Positions 44,593-52,155 of a stretch of DNA of 64,000 nt are shown in pieces. The DNA lies in assembly GCF_006716125.1 (NCBI RefSeq), contig NZ_VFOM01000001.1, positions 124,001 to 188,000 of the forward strand, given 5' to 3'. This DNA comes from Homoserinimonas aerilata. GTDB taxonomy: Bacteria > Actinomycetota > Actinomycetes > Actinomycetales > Microbacteriaceae. A program made the translations under genes and the position numbers. The notes under the pieces are model-generated. The model searched no databases and had not been told where the DNA came from. It worked only from the letters and a program-made list of their open reading frames with translations. Each line of letters starts with the position of its first letter. Position 1 is the stretch's first letter.

Positions 44593-44663
44593 GCTGGTCG
44601 AGGTGTCGCGGCGCCCTCCCCGCTGGTCGAGGTGTCGCGGTCTACCGCGACAGTCTCGAGACC
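44593..44663. repeat. Dispersed palindromic repeat, locus f
   Basis: GCTGGTCGAGGTGTCGCGGC at 44593 and a fuller unit at 44622 (GCTGGTCGAGGTGTCGCGG...CCGCGACAGTCTCGAGACC). It follows the M18 gene and marks the left side of the accessory stretch 44.6-50.7 kb. Confidence 0.85.
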
Positions 44664-44684
44664 AACCCCACGCCTCACGCGCCG

Positions 44685-44756
44685 CAACGTTGTGCGTGAT
44701 TTGTGTCGTTGTGCACGTCCGGCAGCGCACAACGACACAAAAGGCGCACAACGTTG
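44685..44756. terminator. Two-part hairpin with CAACGTTGTGCG and TTGTGTCGTTGTGC arms
   Basis: Outer arms 44685-44696 with 44745-44756 and inner arms 44701-44714 with 44727-44740 are all perfect, loop 12 bases. It could terminate the M18 transcript; it has no similarity to the other hairpins apart from the layout. Confidence 0.6.
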
Positions 44757-44879
44757 AGCCCGATGCCGTGCGCCTTCTCACACACGTCGTCGGTTCGCTG
44801 GCTCCTAGGGCGGTGTGGCACCCGCTAGCCTGTTGCCACGCGGCGTTCGGGGGAGCGCAGCAACTTGGGGGAGCACACT

Positions 44880-45677
44880 ATGCAAGCATCACTGCGCGGT
44901 CGGCCGGCTGGCTACTCGGTCATCCGGGAGTGCCTGGACTTTCAGCTCTCGGCCAGGCCTCGCGGCTCGCTCCGGCGCATCCTGGGGTTCAATCCGTTGC
45001 ATCCGGATGCTCGCAGTTGGTTCGCAGGCGCGGTCGGCGAGATCCATGTGGGTTCGCAGCTTGAGCGGCTCGGGCCCGAGTGGGTGGTTCTGCATGCGGT
45101 GCCGGTCGGTAAGGGCGAGAGCGATATCGACCATGTTGTGGTGGGCCCGCCTGGGGTGTTCACGGTGAACACGAAGCACCATTCGGGGGCGAAGGTCTGG
45201 GTGGGGTCGCGCATGGTGATGATCGCGGGGCAAAAGACCGACCATGTGCGCAATTCGGTGCATGAGGCTGAGCGGGCGTCGAAGTTGTTGTCGCTGGCGG
45301 CCGGGTTGCCGGTGGTGGCGCGCTCGCTGTTGGTCATCGTTGACCCGGCTTCTGTCACTGTCAAGCAGCAGCCTGATCGGGTGACGGTGTTGACGGCACG
45401 GGAGTTGGTGCGTTGGCTGAAGCGCCGCAAGCCCACGCTCGACGCGGCGGATGTGGTGCAAATCGCGGAGGCTGCATCGGATGCTCGCACCTGGCATAGG
45501 ACGGCGGATGGGGCAGTCGACGATGCCCACCTGCAGGCTTTCGGGGCGCTTCGCAGAGAAGTCAATCAGGCGCGCACGCGACGGATGCTCTGGGTCGCGG
45601 CGGCCGCGATCGCGCTCGTAGTCGTGACATTCCAGATGGTGGTGCCAGCGCTGCTCGGTGCGCTGGTGAACGCATAG
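44880..45677 (+). CDS. NERD-domain protein with C-terminal membrane anchor
   Basis: 265 residues from ATG 44880 (GGGGGAG ribosome site; TAGCCT at 44825 may be its -10). The NERD domain covers residues 45-170: GAVGEIHVGSQLERL, SDIDHVVVGPPGVFTVNTKHHSG, with Asp and Lys of the nuclease-like site kept but Asn at the usual Glu. A single hydrophobic helix (MLWVAAAAIALVVVTFQMVV) is near the C-terminus. NERD proteins are linked to DNA processing; the substrate is unknown. It opens a stretch of nuclease-type genes. Confidence 0.75.
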   Translation: MQASLRGRPAGYSVIRECLDFQLSARPRGSLRRILGFNPLHPDARSWFAGAVGEIHVGSQLERLGPEWVVLHAVPVGKGESDIDHVVVGPPGVFTVNTKHHSGAKVWVGSRMVMIAGQKTDHVRNSVHEAERASKLLSLAAGLPVVARSLLVIVDPASVTVKQQPDRVTVLTARELVRWLKRRKPTLDAADVVQIAEAASDARTWHRTADGAVDDAHLQAFGALRREVNQARTRRMLWVAAAAIALVVVTFQMVVPALLGALVNA

Positions 45678-45899
45678 CGGCTAGAGCCGCGAAGTGAACT
45701 TCGAGCGCAAACCTTTCTGAGGCACTCGTGTTGGCTCGTGGAGCGTCCTATAGATCAACGTGAAGGCATGCCTAGCTGATTCTGGCTGCCATCCGCCTCG
45801 CTTTAGGAAGCGAATAGTCGCGGGCTGAGACGATACAAGGGCATCGTGGCACCGGTGGTGTTTGCATGGTTCTCTCGTGATAGGAATGAATCCTCGTTC
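45678..45899. other. Intergenic stretch between NERD and SRA-HNH genes (tail to tail)
   Basis: 222 bases, clearly less GC-rich than the neighbouring core genes. I see no gene, tRNA or long repeat in it. The lower GC begins here and continues to about 47050. Confidence 0.5.
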
Positions 45900-46775
45900 T
45901 CACGCGACGGCAAGCCACAAGTGGCGGTGATACCGTGCGTTTTCCAATGTGACCCTATGGCTGCTCGCAAAGGTGAGGTCGGCGAATGGGACCAGGTCAC
46001 TCGTCGTCGCTGCAGAAAAGTCATCCAGTATGACCATCCCGCCGAGATCAAGCTGCGCATGATGATTGGGGCACAAAGAAAGTATGTTGTCTAACGAGTC
46101 GTGACCGAGATGGGGTCGTCCGAGAGCGCGGATGTGAGCCCCTTCTGCGTAGAGCCGCTCACCGAACGCTGGAACTGTCCCGCCGCAGACTTGGCACCTG
46201 AAGTTGTACATTTGCTTTACTTCGCGGGACAGAGCCGTATCTCTGATCCGACGGCTGATAGTGGCAGTCCCGAACGCAGGGTCGGAGGTCGCAGGTCGAC
46301 GTGTCCATATTTCGGCTTGGTCCGGGAGTCGATCTAGCCGGAACAGGAAGATACGGAATCCGTCCCGCCCGACTTTCGCCCAAGCATCCGACACTAGGTA
46401 TAACCCCGCGTACTGGTATCCATACGGGGGTGCGAACGACGAGCCGCGATGGGCCCCCCGAATTACTCGGACAGGTAATCCAAGGATGCGGCTAGTAATA
46501 AGCCCAGCATTGCCCGAGGCTGTGGGCGACTGATCAGCGACCTGACGCCGAGTCTTTGGGTCATTTCCGCCGTGCCCGGTGTAAATGATGAAGTCACCGT
46601 GGTCCTCGTCGTCAACATATCCCCCCGACACGACAATCGAATCTGCGCCTTCCTTGCCGGTACCGGAAATTCCCGCTTGGAGTGGCCGGTGGACTCCGTG
46701 TTCATGAAGATCCTTCCTGTCAATGAACTGCTGTCCAACGTGCACTCCATCGGGAGTGCCAAAAAAGCGAGGCAT
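45900..46775 (-). CDS. SRA(YDG)-HNH modification-dependent endonuclease
   Basis: 291 residues from ATG 46775 (AAGAGGAG ribosome site). Residues 1-155 form an SRA/YDG domain: FGTPDGVHVGQQFIDRKDLHEHGVHRP, GADSIVVSGGYVDDEDHGDFIIYTGHGG, and YAGLYLVSDAWAKVG. In eukaryotes and in enzymes such as ScoMcrA this fold flips modified cytosine. Residues about 195-265 are an HNH nuclease: FRCQVCGGTV, EGAHIRALG, DNILSLCPNHHAQLD. SRA plus HNH is the architecture of type IV restriction enzymes cutting methylated or hydroxymethylated DNA. Base composition is poorer in GC than neighbours, suggesting transfer. A small membrane protein gene precedes it. Confidence 0.85.
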   Translation of the reverse strand: MPRFFGTPDGVHVGQQFIDRKDLHEHGVHRPLQAGISGTGKEGADSIVVSGGYVDDEDHGDFIIYTGHGGNDPKTRRQVADQSPTASGNAGLITSRILGLPVRVIRGAHRGSSFAPPYGYQYAGLYLVSDAWAKVGRDGFRIFLFRLDRLPDQAEIWTRRPATSDPAFGTATISRRIRDTALSREVKQMYNFRCQVCGGTVPAFGERLYAEGAHIRALGRPHLGHDSLDNILSLCPNHHAQLDLGGMVILDDFSAATTSDLVPFADLTFASSHRVTLENARYHRHLWLAVA

Positions 46776-46829
46776 GCGACTCCTCTTGTTCACAGGGTGG
46801 GGAAAGCGGAGGAGCCTCCACGCAGGACG

Positions 46830-47030
46830 TTAGAGCTCGGCATCGTATTGTGCGATCGTCGGCACGGGCGTCACAACCGGCCTATTCGTCTCGAGCCACA
46901 ACTGGTGGTCACGCATCCCGCGACTAACACCCACTCGAATCACGCCATATAGGAGCAACAGCACTGCGCATGGGACGACTACCCACGCCACAATCGCGTA
47001 ACTACCCAACAACCCAAGAAATACGTCCAT
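46830..47030 (-). CDS. Small membrane protein upstream of the SRA-HNH gene
   Basis: 66 residues. One long hydrophobic stretch (GLLGSYAIVAWVVVPCAVLL and following) is followed by a charged cytoplasmic tail with RDHQLWLETNRP. It is 54 bases upstream of the SRA-HNH gene on the same strand and shares its lower GC content. I do not recognise a family. Joint expression is likely; a part in defence is only inference. Confidence 0.5.
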   Translation of the reverse strand: MDVFLGLLGSYAIVAWVVVPCAVLLLLYGVIRVGVSRGMRDHQLWLETNRPVVTPVPTIAQYDAEL

Positions 47031-47094
47031 AGCTCATATTCTCAGAACGGTTGACAAACGCGAGACCCCCACTTCGAGAAGGGTCCTAGCCTCA

Positions 47095-48345
47095 TCAGCA
47101 CCCGATCCCGTCGCCGTCTCGGTCGAGGTCGTAGATGTCGACGCCGATTATGGTGACCGGGCCGCGCACATACTCGGGGCCGTTGCCACTGCCACCCGCG
47201 CAATCCACATCACTCGCGATCGGCACACAAGCGCCTGCATAATTCAGATCGCAGCCAGGAACGGGCGCCGGAGCTGGCGCGGGCGCCGGAGCAGGAGCTG
47301 GTGCTGGTGCGGGAACCGGAACCGGGATCGGCGCAACAACAGGAGCCGGGGCAGGCGCCGGAGCGGCCGCCGGCGCATCCGCACATGAACCCAGCACGCG
47401 TGCCATCGCCTCGCTTTCGGCCTTCGTCACCCAAAGACCGTAGGCGGCCTTCACCGAAACCTGATGCGACACATACGTGCAGCGGAACGATTTCGCCTTC
47501 GGTAGCCAGGTCGCGGTGTCGCCGGCGCCCTTCTGCGAGTTCGATGGGCCATCCACCGCGAAGAGGTTCATCGGATCGTTGGCCAACGCGATCCGCTGCT
47601 CCTGCGTCAGCTGCTGTGCACCCGTCTGCCACGCATTCGCGAGCGCCACCACATGGTCGATCTGCACTGCCATCGATGTCTTGTTGCCGCGCACGAAGTT
47701 GATGGTCTCGCCCGTGTACGGCGAAACAAGCACACCGCTGGTCACCTTGCATGGGCCGCTGCGCACGGTCGATTCGAAGTCGCGTTGCAACATGTCATTG
47801 CGCGTGTCACAGCCGTTTCGGTCCACGTCCAGCCATGCGCTGCCGAACATGCCGGTGCGGTCGTAGCCGGTCATCGGCGCCTTGCCCTTGACCGGCAGTG
47901 TGGCCAACAGCGCCAGTGCGGTCGTGCCGGATGGGTCGGCCACAAGCCCAGCAGGCTGTGGTTTCACCTCACTAGCCGGCTCCTCTGCGTCCTGCTTCGG
48001 GGCATCCGTCACTGTCGGACGCGGCGAAGAGATCGGCGGCGTCGAATCGGCGCTCGCCTGCGACGACTCGGCGTCCCGCTCCGGCACAAGTGGCGCGCCA
48101 ACCCCCATCGTCACGACGGCGGCCGCCAGCACGACAGCAGCAACCTTGCGTCCGGCGAGCGAAGCCCAACCCGCGCGGCCAGTTACGAGTGAATACAGGG
48201 CGGTGACCACCCCGATGGCACCCCAGGTCACGAGAAGCCCACCGACACCACCGGATGCGACACCCGCAATAGTGAAGAGCGCCACGACGGGTGCCACCAC
48301 CCAGAAGCTCGCGCCAAACCTCGGCCGCCATCGCGATCTGCCCAC
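47095..48345 (-). CDS. Secreted/membrane HNH (DUF1524) nuclease with Excalibur domain
   Basis: About 416 residues. The N-terminus has three to four hydrophobic segments (ASFWVVAPVVALFTIAGVAS; VVLAAAVVTMGVG). The DUF1524/GmrSD C-terminal-type HNH domain is at about 165-310: VDRNGCDTRNDMLQRD, VQIDHVVALANAW, ALANDPMNLFAVDGPSNSQKG. An Ala-Pro repeat linker leads to a C-terminal Excalibur calcium-binding motif (DLDRDGDGIGC). The layout points to an extracellular nuclease on a membrane anchor. I choose GTG 48345 with GGGGGAT as ribosome site; a TTG at 48357 is the alternative. Confidence 0.75.
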   Translation of the reverse strand: MGRSRWRPRFGASFWVVAPVVALFTIAGVASGGVGGLLVTWGAIGVVTALYSLVTGRAGWASLAGRKVAAVVLAAAVVTMGVGAPLVPERDAESSQASADSTPPISSPRPTVTDAPKQDAEEPASEVKPQPAGLVADPSGTTALALLATLPVKGKAPMTGYDRTGMFGSAWLDVDRNGCDTRNDMLQRDFESTVRSGPCKVTSGVLVSPYTGETINFVRGNKTSMAVQIDHVVALANAWQTGAQQLTQEQRIALANDPMNLFAVDGPSNSQKGAGDTATWLPKAKSFRCTYVSHQVSVKAAYGLWVTKAESEAMARVLGSCADAPAAAPAPAPAPVVAPIPVPVPAPAPAPAPAPAPAPAPVPGCDLNYAGACVPIASDVDCAGGSGNGPEYVRGPVTIIGVDIYDLDRDGDGIGC

Positions 48346-48480
48346 AACATCCCCCAAGGTAGATCTACAAGCTAGGGGAGACGCGGATGCGATCCCAGTC
48401 CCAGTCCGGGTACCGTCACCCCCATTTCGCGCCGTCGCAGGAGTAGCATCCGAGACAACCCCAACGGAGAGGTGGCTGTC

Positions 48481-48900
48481 ATGGTTCCGGAGATCAACTG
48501 GTGGGCGGTCATCCTCGCCACGCTGTCCACGATGGTGATCGGCTCCATCTGGTACACGCCGAAAGTTTTCGGCAACTGGTGGGTGAAGGTCGCGCGGGTC
48601 GAGAAGCCGGCGAACGCCGTCTACGCCATCGTGCTAACCGTCATAGTGAGTTTCATCAGCGCGTGGGTGCTCGCCGGGGCAGCCGCCATCGCACAGCACT
48701 TCTACGGCGGCAGCTTCCTAGCGAACACGGTTGTGACCGCAATCATCCTGTGGGCGGGCTTCACCGCGGCACGCTTCATCACGCATGATGCGTTCGAGAA
48801 CCGGCCCAAAGCGCTCACCCTGCTCAACATCGCGCACGAGCTGGTCACCTTCCTGGTCATGGCGCTGATCATCGGGGCGTTCGGGATCGGCGCCACATAG
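48481..48900 (+). CDS. DUF1761 membrane protein
   Basis: 139 residues, four hydrophobic segments. The family pattern is INWWAVILATLSTMVIGSIW, then YTPKVFGNWW and AHELVTFLVMALIIGAFG. GAGAGG precedes the ATG. Its last 35 codons are repeated in broken form at 49722-49823. Function unknown. Confidence 0.75.
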   Translation: MVPEINWWAVILATLSTMVIGSIWYTPKVFGNWWVKVARVEKPANAVYAIVLTVIVSFISAWVLAGAAAIAQHFYGGSFLANTVVTAIILWAGFTAARFITHDAFENRPKALTLLNIAHELVTFLVMALIIGAFGIGAT

Positions 48901-48987
48901 GGTGCGTCCCCTGAAGAGGGGAGCTTGGGTGTCGTGGGTGGCCCATACGATGATTTCACGCGATTATCCGAGACCCAGGAGTTCCCC

Positions 48988-49362
48988 TTGATCGACTTTC
49001 AGAATGGCAGCTTCGTCAAACTTTCTCCCGCGAATGTGAATGAAGGCCTAGCTCTCGTGGAGCCGATGCTCATCGACGGTGAAACGATCTTTGCTGCATT
49101 CCGTGGCATCCGCGATCAGGTCATATTCACGAACAAGCGCGTCATCGCTGTCAACGTGCAGGGCCTCACCGGCAAGAAGAAAGACTTCACCTCGCTGCCC
49201 TACAGCAAGATTCAGGCGTTCTCTGTCGAGACAGCTGGCACCTTCGACCTCGACAGCGAAATGGAGCTGTGGTTCTCCGGGCTCGGCAAGGTTCGCTTCG
49301 AGTTCAAGGGCAACTTCGACATCCGCTCATTCAACAAACTCATCGGCGGTTACATTCTTTGA
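48988..49362 (+). CDS. Bacterial PH-domain protein
   Basis: 124 residues from TTG 48988, with AGGAG 8 bases before. The beta-sandwich pattern GETIFAAFRGIRDQVIFTNKRVIAVNVQGLTGKKKDFTSLPYSKIQAFSVETAG is that of the PH domain (YvbH/bPH type), with a C-terminal helix RSFNKLIGGYIL. Such proteins may bind membranes or proteins. The stop overlaps the next gene's TTG by 4 bases. Confidence 0.75.
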   Translation: MIDFQNGSFVKLSPANVNEGLALVEPMLIDGETIFAAFRGIRDQVIFTNKRVIAVNVQGLTGKKKDFTSLPYSKIQAFSVETAGTFDLDSEMELWFSGLGKVRFEFKGNFDIRSFNKLIGGYIL

Positions 49363-49595
49363 CCGGTGACATCTTCGCCGTCTTTACATCTTCGCTGCCG
49401 CTTCAGAGCGGAGCCATTGTGCTCGCCGGCGTGCTGCCCATCGCCGCTTCCTTCATCCTGGATAGAATTGTTGCCCTCGCGCGAGGTAAAGGGTGGGTGC
49501 CGATGTGGATTGCCGTCGGCCTTGTCCTCCTGGTCGGCCTAATCGGAGTGCTCGCCTACCAAGCCGGAGTCCAGCAAATAGCGGGGACAGCATGA
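49359..49595 (+). CDS. Small two-helix membrane protein
   Basis: 78 residues from TTG 49359, overlapping the PH-domain gene. Hydrophobic segments SGAIVLAGVLPIAASFIL and WIAVGLVLLVGLIGVLAYQA are separated by a basic loop RIVALARGKGW. The overlap suggests translational coupling with the PH protein. No family recognised. Confidence 0.55.
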   Translation: MTGDIFAVFTSSLPLQSGAIVLAGVLPIAASFILDRIVALARGKGWVPMWIAVGLVLLVGLIGVLAYQAGVQQIAGTA

Positions 49596-49607
49596 GAACA
49601 AGTATCC

Positions 49608-49715
49608 ATGGATGGCGCCCACAACAATATGGTCCTGTTCCTGCCGTGGGGGCTGGCCTTGGGCGCATTCGGGTTCTGTGCGCGGATGCTTCGCCTCGGC
49701 AAGCGGCGTCGCTGA
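49608..49715 (+). CDS. Possible very small membrane protein (35 residues)
   Basis: The open frame ATG 49608 to TGA 49715 gives a hydrophobic segment (NNMVLFLPWGLALGAFGFCA) followed by the basic tail RMLRLGKRRR, the classic shape of a small membrane peptide. There is no clear ribosome site. It may equally be a remnant, as it abuts the DUF1761 fragment. Confidence 0.35.
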   Translation: MDGAHNNMVLFLPWGLALGAFGFCARMLRLGKRRR

Positions 49716-49721
49716 GACACC

Positions 49722-49823
49722 TTCGAGAAGCTGCCCAAAGCGCTCACCCTGCTCAATATCGCCCACGAGCCGGTCGCGTTCTTGGTGATGAGCATCGGGG
49801 CGTTCGGGATCAGCGCGAGGTAA
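49722..49823 (+). pseudogene. Fragment of a duplicated DUF1761 gene
   Basis: 34 codons ending in TAA match the last 35 codons before the stop of the gene at 48481: PKALTLLNIAHE-x-V-x-FLVM and IGAFGI are identical, and two codons are missing in the middle. There is no start codon. This shows a local duplication followed by decay. Confidence 0.8.
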
Positions 49824-49835
49824 CGACTCTGGGCA

Positions 49836-49873
49836 GGTTTCGAGACGCGACTTCGTCGCCCTCAACCAGCGGG
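49836..49873. repeat. Dispersed palindromic repeat, locus g (short, diverged)
   Basis: GGTTTCGAGACGCGACTTCG...CCTCAACCAGCGGG, one compact unit with arms GCGAC/GTCGC. It lies between the DUF1761 fragment and the TacA/TacT genes. Confidence 0.7.
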
Positions 49874-49907
49874 ATTGACCAGCAGCCCCGGATCCGGCGT
49901 TTTGCCG

Positions 49908-49913
49908 TACAAT
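49908..49913 (+). promoter_or_regulatory. -10 hexamer TACAAT of the TacA/TacT operon
   Basis: TACAAT is followed by exactly 6 bases and the antitoxin ATG 49920, so transcription should begin at or beside the start codon (leaderless). Confidence 0.6.
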
Positions 49914-49919
49914 GACTGG

Positions 49920-50195
49920 ATGGCAGCCGCAGCTTCTGAACGAGTCGAGTTCCGCATCACACCAGATCTCAAGGATGACATCGAGGCGGCTTCGGCGATG
50001 CTCGGCCTCACGACATCCGCATTCGTGAAAGACGCCGCACTGCGGCTGGCGCGGGAGACCATCCACCAGGAGCGCCAGATCCAGCTCGGGGCTGAGGCAT
50101 GGGAAAAATTCACGGCGGCCGTGGATCGCCCTGGGGAGTACGTCGAAGGTTTCGCTGAGCTGCTCCGCCGCCCCTCGGTATTCAGCAACGACTGA
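49920..50195 (+). CDS. TacA-like (DUF1778) antitoxin
   Basis: 91 residues. Ribbon-helix-helix N-terminal part: SERVEFRITPDLKDDIEAASAMLGLTTSAFVKDAALRLA. The C-terminal tail (FAELLRRPSVF) should bind the toxin. It overlaps the toxin gene in TGATG. DUF1778 proteins repress their own promoter with the toxin. Confidence 0.88.
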   Translation: MAAAASERVEFRITPDLKDDIEAASAMLGLTTSAFVKDAALRLARETIHQERQIQLGAEAWEKFTAAVDRPGEYVEGFAELLRRPSVFSND

Positions 50196-50707
50196 TGGCT
50201 TTCGCACAGCCGCGAGCGCTTCGGCGCGGTGACCGCGTGGGCGCCTTCGACTGCGGAGTTGCCGGCCTCAACAACTGGTTCAGAACACTGGCGTTGAAGA
50301 ACCAAGAAGCCGGAGCATCCAGAACATTCGTCACAATCGCGGATGACGGCTCCGTGGCCGGCTACTACTCCCTCTCGTCGTTCACCATTGCCCGCGACTC
50401 CACCGGCAATCTCGGAGGCGGGCTGCCGGATCCGATACCGGCGACGCTCATCGGGAGGCTCGCAGTCGACCGGAGATTCACCGGCCTCAGCCTCGGGGGA
50501 TCGCTGCTCCAAGATGCGGCCCTCAGGGCAGTGCAGGTTTCGCTGCAGGTTGGCAGTGCCGCAATCGTCGTGCATACCCGAGACGATTCCGTCGTACCGT
50601 TTTATGAACGCTTCGGATTCACGCGTCTCGACGGAGACAAGCAGACGCTGATCCTGCCGATGACGGATGCCGTGGCCACCGTGGAGGCGCTGCAGGAGCG
50701 GCGGTGA
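50195..50707 (+). CDS. TacT-like GNAT toxin
   Basis: 170 residues. The pattern is that of toxins acetylating aminoacyl-tRNA: FDCGVAGLNNWFRTLALKNQEAG, VAGYYSLSSF, the acetyl-CoA site GRLAVDRRFTGLSLGGSLLQDA and VVHTRDDSVVPFYERFGF with the catalytic Tyr region. All parts are intact, so the toxin is probably active. It is translationally coupled to the DUF1778 antitoxin. Confidence 0.88.
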   Translation: MAFAQPRALRRGDRVGAFDCGVAGLNNWFRTLALKNQEAGASRTFVTIADDGSVAGYYSLSSFTIARDSTGNLGGGLPDPIPATLIGRLAVDRRFTGLSLGGSLLQDAALRAVQVSLQVGSAAIVVHTRDDSVVPFYERFGFTRLDGDKQTLILPMTDAVATVEALQERR

Positions 50708-50794
50708 GCAGCTTGATCATCGGCGCGGTCTGAGGCGGCGGGCGGGGTGCGGATGCTCGCAGGTGCGCCGGCAGCGAGGCACCCGCTCTGCGCA

Positions 50795-50872
50795 GAAAAC
50801 GAGGAGGAACAGCTCGCAGGCGGGCAGAGCCTCCTCGATTTCGCGCGGGTGCGCGAAAACCTCCTCGTTTTC
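50795..50872. terminator. Hairpin GAAAACGAGGAGG / CCTCCTCGTTTTC with inner stem
   Basis: 13-base perfect outer arms (50795-50807 and 50860-50872). Inside, TTTCGCGC/GCGCGAAA forms a second stem. It lies 88 bases after the toxin gene. The rest of 50708-50946 is GC-rich and has no gene I can support. Confidence 0.5.
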
Positions 50873-50946
50873 GGGGAGGGGAGCGGAGGGGAAGAGCAGG
50901 GCGGGGAGGCGGCGAGCGGAGAACGGCGGGCGAATAGGCTGATGCG

Positions 50947-51465
50947 GTGGGCGACGACACCGGAGAGCTGAGCGCGAGCATCCGCGGCAGCCTCGCCCGG
51001 GCCGCCGCGCAGCTCACCGCAGCCGGAGCATCCGACGAGGCGCTCGCCGAATTCGTGCCCGCCCGCCGCGTCGCTCTCATCTTCACGCGCGAGGCCACCA
51101 TGCGCCCGCTCGGTCGCGTCTGGCGGCTCGGAGTGCTGCTGCTCGACGCCGACGGCAACGCACACACCGTCGGAACGATCACGCGCGCGCAGCACACCGG
51201 CCGACCCAACCACCAGTCCGTGTCCGCCGAGACGCGCCGGGTGCAGCGCGCCGCCGCGCTCAAAGCCGGCTACCCCGACGGCGAGACCGTCAACTTCCAC
51301 ACCACCCCCATCGACCCCGACAACCCGGCCGGGCCGCTGCTCGTGCACGACGGCGAAGCCCGCGTGCGGTGGGTGGCCGGGGCGGCACCGGATGCTGCGG
51401 CGCCGCTCGACGCGTACCTCGCCGAGCGCATCCAGCTGCTGCTCGATCCGCCCGAAGGGGCCTGA
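50947..51465 (+). CDS. Conserved hypothetical protein, 172 residues
   Basis: Soluble. The middle part has PARRVALIFTREATMRPLGRVWRLGVLLLD, then VGTITRAQHTGRPNHQSVSAETRR, suggesting a small alpha-beta domain. I do not recognise a known family; similar actinobacterial proteins have carried the label glutaminase, for which I see no support. The GTG start is 6 bases after TAGGCT (50935-50940), a leaderless start. Confidence 0.6.
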   Translation: MGDDTGELSASIRGSLARAAAQLTAAGASDEALAEFVPARRVALIFTREATMRPLGRVWRLGVLLLDADGNAHTVGTITRAQHTGRPNHQSVSAETRRVQRAAALKAGYPDGETVNFHTTPIDPDNPAGPLLVHDGEARVRWVAGAAPDAAAPLDAYLAERIQLLLDPPEGA

Positions 51466-51534
51466 CCGCCCACACGTCGTCATGGCCGCCAAGCCGTGCT
51501 GGCCCCGCAGCACGCTCGGGCGTAGCGTGGAGGC

Positions 51535-51876
51535 ATGGGCGTCACGGTGAAACGCGTGTACGAGCATCCGGAACCTGCCGACGGCTACCGCATCCTCGTC
51601 GACCGGGTGTGGCCGCGCGGCGTCAGCAAGGAGCATGCCGCCGTCGAGCTGTGGCTCAAAGAGGTGGGCCCCAGCACGGAGCTGCGCAAATGGTTCGGCC
51701 ACGACCCCGAACGCTACGACGAGTTCGCCGAACGCTACCGGGCCGAGCTCGCCAACAGCGACGCCATGCGAGAGCTCACGGATGCCGTCAGCCAGCATGA
51801 CACCGTCACGCTCGTCTACAGCGCCAAAGACGAACAGCACAACCAGGCCGTGGTGCTGCAGCAACTCCTCAGCTAG
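51535..51876 (+). CDS. DUF488 protein
   Basis: 113 residues with the family signature VKRVYEHPEPADGYRILVDRVWPRGVSKE, WLKEVGPSTELRKWFGHDPERYDEFAERYRAEL and the C-terminal TLVYSAKDEQHNQAVVL. The family is widespread, of unknown function. The ATG is 6 bases after TAGCGT (51523-51528). Its stop overlaps the convergent small gene by 4 bases. Confidence 0.88.
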   Translation: MGVTVKRVYEHPEPADGYRILVDRVWPRGVSKEHAAVELWLKEVGPSTELRKWFGHDPERYDEFAERYRAELANSDAMRELTDAVSQHDTVTLVYSAKDEQHNQAVVLQQLLS

Positions 51877-52118
51877 GAAGTCTCAGCAGAGTCGGCGGCG
51901 TCATCCGATTCCATGTCGCGGGGCCCCGTCACGCGTCCGCCCTCGATGAGGGCCTCAGGGTTCGCGGGCGCCGGCTCGGCGTGCGGAAACTCGAGAATGC
52001 GACCATCCGCATCCGTGATCGTGAAGCGTTGCGGGCTGCGCGTCGCGCTCGAACCGGGCGAGAGTGCGCCGTCCGGCGCCGTCGCCCGCCAATGGTAGTC
52101 CGCCTCGTAATCGGCCAT
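51873..52118 (-). CDS. Small acidic hypothetical protein
   Basis: 81 residues from ATG 52118, which is 6 bases after TACAGT (52125-52130) on the minus strand. YHWRATAPDGAL and RFTITDADGRILEFPHAEP suggest a short beta domain; the C-terminus is acidic (DMESDDAADSAETS). Not recognised. Confidence 0.55.
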   Translation of the reverse strand: MADYEADYHWRATAPDGALSPGSSATRSPQRFTITDADGRILEFPHAEPAPANPEALIEGGRVTGPRDMESDDAADSAETS

Positions 52119-52155
52119 GACCCCACTGTAGGCCGGGCGGCTCAAAATCGGCGCG

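Noticed and set aside
45846-46094. Plus-strand 82-codon frame opposite the end of the SRA-HNH gene
   Set aside because: It overlaps the HNH-coding strand entirely and has no ribosome site or family resemblance.
50947-51465. Naming this gene glutaminase
   Set aside because: No serine-lysine glutaminase motifs are visible; left as hypothetical.
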